A program made the position numbers and the translations under genes. Below the pieces are notes generated by a model, which saw nothing but the letters and a program-made list of their open reading frames with translations, was not told the DNA's origin and made no database searches. DNA of 64,000 nt from Galeruca laticollis (lineage: Eukaryota > Arthropoda > Insecta > Coleoptera > Chrysomelidae): the NCBI GenBank assembly GCA_963921935.1, contig OY998175.1, forward strand, positions 229,794,122 through 229,858,121. The letters run 5' to 3'. Below are positions 8,836-19,054 of the stretch, piece after piece (positions within the stretch are counted from its first letter, which is position 1; each line of letters begins with the position of its first letter).

Positions 8836-10480
8836 TTACTCTGCAGCTCCTGGCAGTCTATGATTGTTAAAATGTTCCTTAAGGGCTCTTAAAAACCCCA
8901 CCGTCTCGTGGAAGTCCTTTCTCGTTTCTGGTTAAGGTTTTACAAGTAAACACACAAAATAACAACAATAAATAAGTAAACACACAAATATGTTTGAAAA
9001 TTTATGTCAACAAAAGAAAACAAAATGCGTTTACACATGTTTTTGTACTAAGCCAAAAAAATATCAAAAAATGTTTAAATTTTTTTGTTTTTTTTTAATT
9101 CGTTTTTTTGGATCTTTCGATTTTTTTAGGAATTCTTGATTTTCTTTGGTTTTTAACTATTTATTTGGATTTTTAATTTTTGTCTTTACTGGATATTTTG
9201 GATTTTTGGTTAACGCTAGACCAAATACTTTGACGTAATACCTCAACAAAAGTTAGTACTCACTTTCATTTCCCATAAATTGTCATACCATGGGCTATAT
9301 ATGAAAATCGGCAAGGGGTCAATACCTTCCATCCCATTGCTGGTGGAGGGAATAGCTGTAACATAAAATAAAACCCAGATTATTATTTCTTCAATGGGTA
9401 CATTTTAAAATGGAATTGTCTAAGTATAATAATAATAATGCCTTTATTAAATTTTAGAAAAGGAAATATACAAATTAATAACAAAACAGATATACAATTA
9501 GGGTACACACTAGATATAAATTGAGTGTATGAAAAGACGAGTACTGAGTGTGTCATTTTATTAAAATTCCAGCTAAGCGCTTTCAGCCATTAGGTCATTC
9601 TCAAAGCTGTCGACAAGAGAAAAACATACAACAGGTACAATGTACATACAATGAAATGAAATGTTTGATGTTACATCATTATTTAAGTAAAATTTGTTAA
9701 AATTACCCTATAAAGAGGGTGTACACACATATCATTTAGTTGATAATTTCAAATTAGACGTTTCGTTATGTGAATTACAATTGTACACGCTCTTTATAGA
9801 GTAATTTTAACAAATTTTACTTAAATAATGATGTAACATCAAACATTTTATTTCGTTGTATGTTACAGGGTTTGATGATTTTCGACACCTTCTGTATGTT
9901 TTTCTTTTTTCTTGACTAGAACTTTCAGAATGACCTAATGGCTGAAAGCGCTTAGCTGGAATTTTAATAAAATTACACACTCAGTACTCGTCTTTTCGTT
10001 CACTCAATTTATATTTTAAAATGTCCAAAACTATATTGAATACAATAAAACTTACCATCAATTTTTGTTAATTTCCACTCATATGGGAATGCAAATCAAA
10101 CTGTCTTAATAACCTCTCATCGTCTTTCTCAAATCTAAAGAAACACTGTTTTTGAAAATGAAGGGATCTTATCCTCCATCGTTCCCTCGTCGACAAATTT
10201 AATGATTTATTACCAATGATTTTCAGCCATATTAATTTTATCTTCCTGGGTTGGAGGAACAAAATTGTAAAAAGAAATATTTACTTTATTAATGCAGCAA
10301 CTTTCAGTTTAGCTAAAGTAAAAAACAATCATGATCTCTAAAGTTGTCGATTAAATTAGTAAAAATTCTGTTTTATAAAAATAAAGATAATGGTTGTTAA
10401 TTGTGAAAGTAAAAATGCCCAAGTTTTTTAATAAAACTTACCGAGTACACCACTTTTCAGAATACACGTTGACATTGTCT
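8836..10480 (-). CDS. Unrecognised small spliced gene (partly resolved exons)
   Basis: Minus-strand pieces with splice sites. Candidate first exon: an ATG at about 10480 with MSTCILKSGVL, then donor GTAAGT. A middle exon ends near 10057 in LTKID before GTAAGT. Exon 9264-9355 has acceptor ATGTTACAG and donor GTGAGT and reads SNGMEGIDPLPIFIYSPWYD. The last exon starts at 8916 or 8927 and ends DFHETVGFLRALKEHF...AAE with stop TAA at 8836-8838. The phase between the middle exon and 9264-9355 agrees. The middle exon (10057-10255) has stops in the needed frame, so either more introns exist or the gene is damaged. I do not recognise the protein. A fold-back repeat lies in one intron. Confidence 0.4.
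9512..10017. repeat. Fold-back repeat of about 500 bp, Penelope-terminus-like
   Basis: Two arms of about 200-240 bp (9512-9713 and 9780-10017) are reverse complements around a short loop. Each arm holds GACCTAATGGCTGAAAGCGC on the minus or plus strand and a shared GTTAAAATT-rich inner part. The motif recalls the conserved TGACC...GGCCGAAAGC core found in the terminal repeats of arthropod Penelope-like elements, which also occur in inverted arrangement. The link to Penelope is from memory of the family and moderate. Confidence 0.6.
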
Positions 10481-10925
10481 TTTCAATTAATAACAATAAA
10501 GCAACGAAACAATTAACAGATAAATATTACACTATAGCAATTAAAAAATACACCAAAATACCGAAACCTTATAATAACCTCTACACTTGAACTAAGCAAT
10601 GATAACAGTATAACATATACCATGTGGGGACGAGCAATATGATATCGCGCATACGCTGTAATAAAAATCAACAAAACTTGATTACTAACGACGTTACAGT
10701 TTTCGTTAATTTTTTGAAATTATCTACCGATTTTAGTTACTCGACAGGCTCTATAAATGGCACGGTCTGCGGTGTCCCTATATAGCCTGACTACGACAGA
10801 CCGTTTCGAGAAATACCAGGCAGTCCTCTGGGATACCTGGCGACCTCCCAGAGTATCTAGCCTTAGCGAGGTAAGGGCGCACTGCCTCGCCGGACTTTCT
10901 TTCGACCCAATTCGTGGGATTTAGG

Positions 10926-11846
10926 ATGAATAGGAATTTAACAAAGGAAAAGGAACTGGAGAAGAGGCAGAGGAGTAGGAGAGAGGAGGATGAAGACATA
11001 GGGAAATATGAGGAAAGCTCACCGGTACAGAAAGAGAAGGAGCTGGTAGTGAGGGTCGAGAACTTGGAGGAGGAAGTGAGGGCAGAATACCAGAAAAAAA
11101 TGGAGAATGAGGAAAGGGAAAAGTACGAGAGGTGTATGAGTAGAGCTAAGAAAGTATTTGAGAGGAGCGACGGGGATGAGGGAAAAGAGGAAGTAAGAAA
11201 ATTAGTACTGAAGTTGGAAAACTCCGCAAGAAAGTGGACAAAAAAGGAAATAAGAAGAAGGGGGGCTGGAAACGAGGAGGGAGATTCTGATTCTGTTTCT
11301 GACTCTGTTTCGGATTTCGAAGAGCAGGAAAGAATAGTAAGGCAAAAGATGATTGCTCAGGCAGAGCGCAATAAAGAAGAAAAGGAGAAAAGATTTAGGT
11401 TAATCAAGGAGAAGCGACCCATGCTGATATGGGATGATGAAGGTGAGGAGGAGGAGTTAGAATCTGAGGAAGAGGAAAGGTTATATGTATTAGGAAGGTT
11501 AGTAGAAGCAGATAAAGTCTTCAAAAAAAGGATAGAGGAGTTGGAAAGAGAAAGCGAGGAGAGGGCAAGAAGGGCAAGGGAGGAGATGGAAGGAAGGGAG
11601 AGAGGGGAGCAAGAGGGGGAGATAGAGGAGGTAACAGAGGAAGGGGCAAGTCAACCCGATGACATGATGGTCACCGACGAAGATAAGTCGGATGGGAAAA
11701 AGAGGAAAAACAGAGGAGACAGTCCTGAGGAGAAGCAGGTGGGGAAAAAAGGAAGGAAGGAGGAAGGGGTTAAGGAAAGACTAGGGCGAAAGCTGCAGGA
11801 GATGGAATGGATTGAGGAGCATCAAGATGGACATGGCGGATTTTAG
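10926..11846 (+). CDS. LINE ORF1, N-terminal charged segment
   Basis: First part of the ORF1 protein. I choose the ATG at 10926; the earlier 10914 start is a GTG. The segment is extremely rich in Glu, Lys and Arg, with long heptad-like stretches (EEEVRAEYQKKMENEEREKY) that predict coiled coil or a highly charged helix, and a SDSVSDSVSDFEE tract. It likely helps oligomerise the RNA-binding protein. The frame ends at 11846, and the next segment overlaps from 11812 in another frame, which points to an indel. Confidence 0.6.
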   Translation: MNRNLTKEKELEKRQRSRREEDEDIGKYEESSPVQKEKELVVRVENLEEEVRAEYQKKMENEEREKYERCMSRAKKVFERSDGDEGKEEVRKLVLKLENSARKWTKKEIRRRGAGNEEGDSDSVSDSVSDFEEQERIVRQKMIAQAERNKEEKEKRFRLIKEKRPMLIWDDEGEEEELESEEEERLYVLGRLVEADKVFKKRIEELERESEERARRAREEMEGRERGEQEGEIEEVTEEGASQPDDMMVTDEDKSDGKKRKNRGDSPEEKQVGKKGRKEEGVKERLGRKLQEMEWIEEHQDGHGGF

Positions 11847-12210
11847 GAGAATTATAGCGGAGCTAAAGTCAATTCACAGGGAGATGGAAGGACAACAGAA
11901 GACCCAATGCAAAGAATGCAAGGAGATAGAAGGGAAGGAGAAAAAGAGGGAGGTAACGGCGAAGCTGAAAGAATACCTCGATAAGGGGGGTGATTACGAG
12001 GAATTTAAAGAAATCAAGAATGGTGAATGGGATGAAGAAGTTTTCGAGATAACAAAATGGGAAAATGGTAACATCGAAGAGATACTCTTGGAAAAGGGTA
12101 ATTGTGTTTTCATAAGCAAAGGAGAAGTAGGGGGAGGAATAAAGGAGAAGCTTCAGAAATACAATAGGGAGTTATGGAATAGTTGTGAGGAGGGGGGTGT
12201 GATACTTTAG
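11812..12210 (+). pseudogene. LINE ORF1, middle segment in shifted frame
   Basis: Continuation of ORF1 in a different frame (MDMADFRRIIAELKSIHREM... with CKECKEIEGKEKK). It ends at a stop at 12208-12210, about 100 bases before the next coding segment. Together with the overlap at 11812-11846 this shows at least one frameshift. Confidence 0.5.
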
Positions 12211-12311
12211 AAAATTGTCAAAAGAGCAAGAGGGGCCAAACAAAGTGGTTTAATTACGGGGCGAAAACGAGACAAGATGAGGGGGAGGACCCATACGAGA
12301 CACTTGTAGGT

Positions 12312-13176
12312 TTGACCAAAACGGTAAGGCAAAGACAAGAAAAGGGAGAGGTGAAGGTAATTGTAGGGGAGGGTATGGACAAATCCAAGGTAAGGAGAGT
12401 AATAGAGTTCATAGGCAGGAAAGGAGAGATTACGTGGAAAATCGTAGCAAATGCAAGCGAACGGAAGGTAGAAAAGGAGGGAATGGAGAGGGAGACGCTC
12501 ATCATTAAAACTGGAGATGAAACTTATGCTGACGTACTAAATAAGATGAAAGCTCGCGTCAATGTGGAGTCTATCAAGGTGGAGAACGTCAGGAAAACTA
12601 AAGGGGGGGACTTGATAGTGAATTTGAAAGGAAGGGGGGCGGCCGAAAAGCTTAGTAAGGAAGTAAGGGAGAAGATAGGGGAGAAAATAACCACGGTGGG
12701 GAAGAAGAAAGAAGCCAATTTTGACATTTGGGATCTAGACCCGTCCGTAAATGAGCAGGAGCTCGTAACGGCGGTGTGTGGATGGACTGGGTTAAACCAA
12801 GCGGAACTCAAGGTAAGGAGTCTGAGGGAGAATAGAGGTGGTGGTCAGACTGCAAGGGTGTGCGTTAGGACGGAGATGGCGGAGAAAATGCGGAGGCACA
12901 GTAGAATAAAAGTTCACTGGCAGTTCTGTAGAGTAAGGGAGAGGTTCACCCCTCTCCGTTGCTACAGATGCATGGAGTATGGGCCACAACTCATACTCCT
13001 GTAAAAATGAGCCAAGGGGTAAGGCATGTTTTAAGTGCCTTGCAGAGGGTCACAATGCACTAGAGTGCACAAACGTAGCGACATGCCTGTCATGTTCGGA
13101 ATCCGGACATCGAATGGACTCGATGAATTGTCCAAAATACAGGCAACTGGTTTTTGGACAAGGTACACCGAAGTAG
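12312..13176 (+). pseudogene. LINE ORF1, C-terminal zinc-knuckle domain, frameshifted
   Basis: C-terminal nucleic-acid-binding part of ORF1. Frame one runs to about 12985 and includes ANFDIWDLDPSVNEQELV and the start of a knuckle, CYRCMEYG. The knuckle is finished in the next frame (GHNSYSC, from 12979), followed by CFKCLAEGHNALEC and CLSCSESGHRMDSMNC, ending NCPKYRQLV. A single-base indel near 12985 explains the break. The three CCHC knuckles closing the protein match the Gag-like ORF1 of R1-type LINEs. Confidence 0.7.
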
Positions 13177-13347
13177 TTTACATGGGAACGTGCACTGACG
13201 TCATGGCTATTCCAAGCCCTTCCGGTGCACATCCGTTCCCGGAGTTAAGAGGAGGGTGGTTTATAGTGCGGTGAAAGTCCCACACGAACTCGCAGCATTG
13301 CACTGCCCGCTGTGAGGAAGGCATTAGCTTCCACCCCACCTCTCAGG

Positions 13348-13398
<51 letters not shown>

Positions 13399-13404
13399 GT
13401 CCTC

Positions 13405-14289
13405 CATGGGTCGTCGAAGCGAACGCTAATTAGATCAAATATATTCCTGTGTGCTCTGGTAGCCATCACGTTCGAGTTAATCAACATTTTTCACCATCCA
13501 CGAGAGGGTAATTTCCGACTGACAATCAGGCCGGTAGGACTCGTTATCAAGGTAAACGTTTGAATATTTTCTCGTCGTTAACAATTTTGTAGGCAATTCA
13601 GGTAGTAATTTAACGTTATGAATCGTAGTTTGTGGAAGTATGTAACCTATTGTGTGTGAAATAGTTAGATACAGTTCATACATTTTACAGAGTCAATCCT
13701 GTTATTTTTGGAAGTAGAATATATCACGGGGGCTGAATAATATTCAGGGATGTGTACAGTAACGTGGTTTTTTTATAGTTTTTTTTAGATATCGTAGTTT
13801 TTTGGCAGAGTAACCTTCGGAGTGTGTAATTAGTGCTGTTCGCCCACTGTGGAGTTGTGGACTAACTTCAGAAGTCTTGGGTGCTGGCAAAAACGTCTCT
13901 GGCGCCCTTTCTGTAAACTTGTTAAATTTTTGAAGAATCCACCCCCTTCTTCGACTCGAAGCTAGTCGACTGGCGAGCACGGGTTGTACTACGGGAGACA
14001 ACCCGCACATCTATAGCGAGCACTGAGGGTTTTAACGTTTTGTCGTTAGAATTGACCCCTGCCCAGTTATTTTCTTGGTATTTAGGCATAAGCAAATTGG
14101 CCAAATACATACAGTGCCAGTCTAAAGTAGTGAATTTATTAGTGAACTTTAACCATTAGTGGGCAATACATTTATTTATGAAACTTTTAATTGCCCACTT
14201 ATCCTTTGGTCATTCAGTGCCTGTGCTTAGTCTACACATACGCTAACTTCATACACGAACTAAATATAATCCTAAGCGACTTTAGTGTC
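13405..14289. other. No recognised gene
   Basis: Unique sequence after the half-LINE. The ORFs of 60-90 residues on the minus strand show no domain. I see no repeats here. Confidence 0.4.
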
Positions 14290-14500
14290 AGTGACTAATC
14301 TACACGTGCCCCTCCTGCTGATTCGTATACCTCTTCGCTTTTCTGTTATCCTGATACAAAGTCAAATTTTTACGGAAATATTGGAAATTATTTTGTTGAG
14401 AATACAAAGTTTTCGTAATTTTAACAAAGATATAATTCGTTTACCTCCTTGCTTTTCTGTTAACCTGATACAAAATTGGATTCTTACTGAAAATTAACGA
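14290..14500. repeat. Hairpin repeat (TCCTGATACAAA family), copy
   Basis: Same repeat as in both inverted-repeat arms and at 34370-34590: TTCTGTTATCCTGATACAAA followed by ATTTTTACTGAAATAT-like and TTTTCGTTATTTTAACAAA-like segments, repeated with a period of about 110-165 bp. Confidence 0.75.
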
Positions 14501-14506
14501 TAGGAA

Positions 14507-14957
14507 ATGGTGAAGGGGGTTATTGGAAATGGCGAAGAATGTTATTGGAAATTGGCCTCTAAAAGCATTAAAATTATTCAGTGGAATATTCGATCGCTAA
14601 ACGCTAACAAATATTCTTTACATCAATTGCTATTGGAAGAACATTTTGATATAGCAGTTATATCGAAAACCTGGTGCAAACCTTCGCAGATACTGTTTGT
14701 TTCAATAACTTTAGTGTAGTGAGCAGAAGCAGAAGTAGGGGATATGGTGGTGTTGCCATCCTTTTATCGAATAATATTAATTACGAACCTATTTCATTTG
14801 TTCATAATTTTAATCCAAACTTGGAAGTTTGCTGTGTAAATATTAGCATTGATCAGAGAAAGTATTCGATATTGAGTGTGTACCGACCGGCAAAAGTTAA
14901 AATAACAGCGCAAGATTACGTTAATCTTTTTTCGCAAATTAACTATGACTGTATTTA
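14507..14957 (+). pseudogene. LINE endonuclease fragment
   Basis: N-terminus of a LINE ORF2. Frame one (from about 14555) reads IKIIQWNIRSLNANK and FDIAVISKTWCKPS. Frame two continues SRSRGYGGVAILLSNN and SILSVYRPAKV. These are the first blocks of an apurinic-type endonuclease (the N-W-N block, the E/K-TW block, the GGVAIL block). A frameshift lies near 14690. The sequence stops abruptly at 14957, where the right arm of the inverted repeat begins. Confidence 0.75.
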
Positions 14958-14961
14958 ATTT

Positions 14962-15866
14962 AATTCAACATGTTGGGTTAAATTGAATGAAATGTCAAAT
15001 GATGGACTATAAATGGTTATTTTGAAATAAAATAATTAAAACACAGTAAATTTGAATATACCGCCAAAACCTAAAATTACAGAAATCTTTTCAACATCAC
15101 TCAATTGTGTAGTCAACAGATGGCGCCACAATAAGTGTCTCATCTATCTGTGGTCGTAGTCCGCTGTCGACAGGCTTGCCAAATTATATTTTCGGCGGGC
15201 GGGCGATTTTTCGCGTTACACAATTGACAACACTGATTAAGGAGTTGTATTGACTTGGCTAGTTTCGATCCTAGCTATAGTAGGCAGCACTAGGGCGTGT
15301 CGGTGTAGGCATAGTATAGCTAGGGTAGCTTCTTCGATGGCAGGACTTGCGCCCCCTGCTGTTCCTCTTTACTATTTTAATTGCTACTGCATAGTTTCTC
15401 AACGTATGTGTGCAGAAACTCGCATTCCCATTGGACGGGGCGGAGCCTACGCGTCCGACATGCTTTGGATCTGATGACAATATTCCAGTAAAAATTCGAT
15501 TTTGTGTCAGAATCACACAAAAGCTAGAGATATACAAATTAACAGGGGCAACTAATCGTACACCTCTTCACACTTCTGTTATCCTAATCCACAATCTGAT
15601 TTTTGTTAAAATAACGAATACTTTGTATTTTCAACTCATTAATTTCCGATATTTCAGTAAAAATCCCATTTTGTATCAGGATAACAGAAAAGCGAGAATG
15701 TATTTGAATTATCAGGAGCAACCACCTCGCTCTTCTATTATCCTGATACAAAATCCGATTTTTCCTAAAATAACGAAAATATCGTATTTTCAACAAAATA
15801 ATTTCTGATATTTTAGTAGAAATACAATTTTGTATCAGGATTACAGAAAAACGTGGAGGTATACGA
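14962..15866 (-). repeat. Right arm of 0.9 kb inverted repeat
   Basis: Reverse complement of 7163-8072 with scattered substitutions. It begins inside the AACATGTT centre sequence, cutting a LINE, and ends with the hairpin-repeat array, which continues to about 15960 as an extra unit. Confidence 0.85.
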
Positions 15867-15995
15867 AAGACCAGGAGCAACTAATCGCACACCTCCTAGC
15901 TCTTCTATTATCCTGATACAAAATCCGATTTTTGTTAAAATAACGAAAACTTTGTATTTTCAGTAATAATACAACAAGAGAGTGAGAATAAATTG

Positions 15996-16115
15996 AAAAT
16001 AATTTGACAGATTTTTTGAAAACTTGTTGCCAGGCAATAGTCACGAGACCCCTCAGGGCTCGAATGGCTATTTCCAAATGGCAACAAGTTTGAACAAAAT
16101 CTGTCAAATTATTTT
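15996..16115. repeat. Small fold-back repeat
   Basis: AAAATAATTTGACAGATTTT plus GAAAACTTGTTGCCA at the left is mirrored by TGGCAACAAGTTTGAACAAA and ATCTGTCAAATTATTTT at the right, around a loop of about 45 bases. It can form a stem of about 36 bp. It may be a miniature transposon; no target duplication could be assigned. Confidence 0.65.
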
Positions 16116-16990
16116 CTAATTTATGGAACTCGCGAGTTATATTTGACTAGATTATTTTTTAAATCACAAATTTTTACAATAAAAAAGATTGTCTTTATTA
16201 CTGCTTCTTTATAATCATTTCCGTCTTTTCTTTTCATGTTATAAGCCCAATCTTTCAAAATCAATGCCAGAGTAGCTGTTGTAGTAGATTGATCCAGAAT
16301 ATAATTTCTTTCTTTGGTGAAGGTCTTAAATTGTCTCCATATAGACGATTACTTATTAGAGTATGTTTCGAAGTAGTTTCTAAAATCTTTTTTTTATTTC
16401 TGCATCAGAAAAGGTAAAATAATTATTTTTTCATTTATTTCATTTCATATTACCAGTTATATTTACTAACTAAAAAGTAAAAGTCACCTCAGATTCATAG
16501 AAATTTATTGAATTGGCATTAAAATATTGACTGATCACCAAATGTAGTTGAACTTTTCAGTTACCTATTACTAATATTTTTATTATTGATTTAATTCAAA
16601 TTAACAGATGATTTCAAACAAATGTGCAATATAACATTGGGTTAAGCATGAATGTAAGAGTTCACTTCATTTTGTGCGCAGTTCATTTTTTATAATAATA
16701 CTAGTAAAACAAATGAAATGTAGATACTTACATACAATTTTACATTTATATACAAAAAGTATTACATAAAGTGAATAAGTGATTATGCAAATAGTTAAAA
16801 ATACATGAAAACTATAAATTTGTTTGTGATTTAACTAAGGAAAATTTACATTCTAAAAAAATAAAATTTAACACAGAAAAGGAAATTGGTATATTTAGTA
16901 TATATGTTGATTGGACTTTTAATGTAGAACTGTTGTAATTTAGAAGAACTGACGCTAAATGCTCAATATATTTTACTATCTGCCAGAATA
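16116..16990. other. AT-rich, no recognised gene
   Basis: No domain-bearing ORF. It probably includes the 3' end of the ISL2EU transposon, but I could not place its terminus. Confidence 0.35.
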
Positions 16991-16991
16991 G

Positions 16992-18506
16992 GTGGGGATA
17001 AATTAACAATAGCTGCAATAATTGTAATTATTTCGTCAGCATATAGTATTAAGTACCAGTTAAACTGTTCGTTAAGAATTTTAAAGATCTTTATTCTTTG
17101 AATTGTTCTTTCTACATGAACTCAAGCTCGAGCAATGTCAGTTGTGGCTTTAGCACCAACCTTACTAAACTGTTTTTGTTTTTTTAAAAATGGAGGCATA
17201 ATTAACTTTACCAACTTTTCATTACATTCCTTCTCAATTAAAATTCCTTTATCAACCATAACTGCATCATGTATATCTAATTTATCAATCAATTTTTCAT
17301 AATTAAAAATAGCCTTATCTGTAGCACGCCCTCCAAATCCAGCACTAACAAATGATTTTAAACCAGCTGGGGTTATTCCAATAAGATATTTTAAAGTATG
17401 CATTCCTTTATAATGTGAATATGATGATATCCTGCATTTTAAACATTTCAATCTTTGAATTTTAATCTCTGTGCAGTCCAATACTACTCTGCAATTCTTA
17501 AATTTATCAAAACACTGTGGCATATTATTTAAAATTTCCTCTTTGCTTGGTCTATAAATTGCTGGTTTTAGACTTACAACTAAAAGGCTAAATATGCTCC
17601 TACACTGAGTATTACTTAGTTTAAACAAAACTGCTAAGCATGCAAAAGAAATGTTTAGCTGCAATTTACACAAAACCAAAATAATCTGTGTTTCAATGTT
17701 TGACCAGTTGCATTTGTTAAAAGTTGCTATATTTTCGGCGCACTTTGAAAGAGTTTTCAGGATATCTGAAGTGATTCCTAAAAAAAGGTTTATTTAGTCT
17801 TTAATCATAATGTGTGTTCCTATTTATAGTGTGAACAATATCATCAAAATGTAACATACATACCACAAAAATTAACCAACTTATCATCAGAGTTAAAATT
17901 TGTGGCAGCTCAAAAAAGTCAAAAATAAATCATCATTAGAAAATGCGGCTACATGTGAGGCTAGGGCACCTTTGTCTGGCTTTGATATTGTTGCAGGTTC
18001 CTTCCCTATGTCTGCAATTTTGTCATCGGGTTGTAATAAACTTTCACCTTCAATTCCCGTTTGTTCTTTAGACATACTTATAGTACATTTCTGCAACCTT
18101 TAAAATAAAACATCTAATGTAGGTACTATAAATAATAATGTGTCGAAAGGATACATAATTTTAATACTAGTGTTAAAAAAATGACTTTGTAAACTAATAT
18201 TATACTTGATACATGCCATTTTAAAGTTTAATTTCAATAGTGAAAAATAAACACTCAAGTAACTAGTTGGTATGTGTAAATATATGGTAACTTACCAATG
18301 CCGCTCTGCCAGATTGATTGCTGTTTTTGTTGTTGGATGACTCAACTGTGGAATTTTTTTACTGGGAATTACATGTTTCTTCAATCTTCGTCTTTTATTG
18401 GTTGCTAAAATGTAATACTCATGTAGCTATAGTAGTTTTTTTTAAATTTTACTTCACGTTACCCATAGTAAAATCAGTCTCAGTAAAATGGTGACTGTAA
18501 ACTAAC
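16992..18506 (-). pseudogene. ISL2EU/Harbinger-type transposase (DDE_Tnp_4), interrupted
   Basis: Transposase of an ISL2EU-group DNA transposon, which cuts and pastes the element. The catalytic core at 17125-17679 has VVLDCTEI (first Asp), a YSHYKGMHTLKYLIGITPAG block, FGGRATDKAIF (second Asp) and the MVDKGILI block. After IARA comes TGA (17122-17124) where the family has an Arg; the same frame continues VHVERTIQRIKIFKIL to about 16992, so it is a nonsense mutation. An upstream exon ends near 17869 and joins at about 17778 with donor GTATGT and matching phase. The THAP exon is split: its 3' part lies just left of 18507, its 5' part at 27351-27518. Confidence 0.75.
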
Positions 18507-19054
18507 ATATCGCACCCTTGCTTCAAAAGTGACACAACTCAAAATTCACATTTTTTGAGTTAACGCCATGAATGAGATTACTAAACACTCCTACCTCGAT
18601 CATCAAAAGTGTTTCAACTTAGCTTACAAGGGTGTGGGCTAGATGGCGCTTGTGTCATTTTTGAAGTTTCTTAACTGGAAATATTATATCCAACAAAAGT
18701 GACACAATCGTTAGTTGTGCTCTGAACTTGAAGAAGAGCGATTGCTTCTCGAAGATCAAAACCGCATTATTTTGAGTTGTGTCGTTTTTAAAGATCGAAA
18801 CTAAAAACCTACATTGAAAGAATTTGAGTTGATACAGTTTTGTAGACTGATATTTGCAGACGACAGTGGATTAATTTGAATTGTGTCATTTAAGAAAATT
18901 AAGGTAAGTGACTCTGTTATTTATATTTTAAGTTGCGTCACTTTTGACGAATTATTTGTTTGGGAAGTATCATTAAGTTAAGCTTGGGATTTTCCGCCGC
19001 GGCGGTTATGCTTTGTTGTTTTTACATCGGATTATTTTTATTTTTCTAGAAACG

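Larger units (their letters stand above)
10829..13393 (+). mobile_element. ORF1-only LINE with poly(A) tail (R1-like, ORF2 missing)
   Basis: Retroposed unit bounded by an 11-bp direct repeat AGGCAGTCCTC (10818-10828 and 13394-13404). It has a 5' untranslated region, an ORF1 region ending in CCHC zinc knuckles (10926-13176), a short 3' untranslated region and a poly(A) run of about 44 (13350-13393). No endonuclease or reverse transcriptase is present. Since ORF1 is directly followed by the 3' untranslated region and tail, this copy is a non-autonomous half-LINE, moved by another element. The R1-type assignment rests on the knuckle pattern and 3' end style. Confidence 0.75.

Noticed and set aside
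13312..13563. Plus-strand ORF with a poly-lysine run
   Set aside because: Translation of the LINE poly(A) tail.
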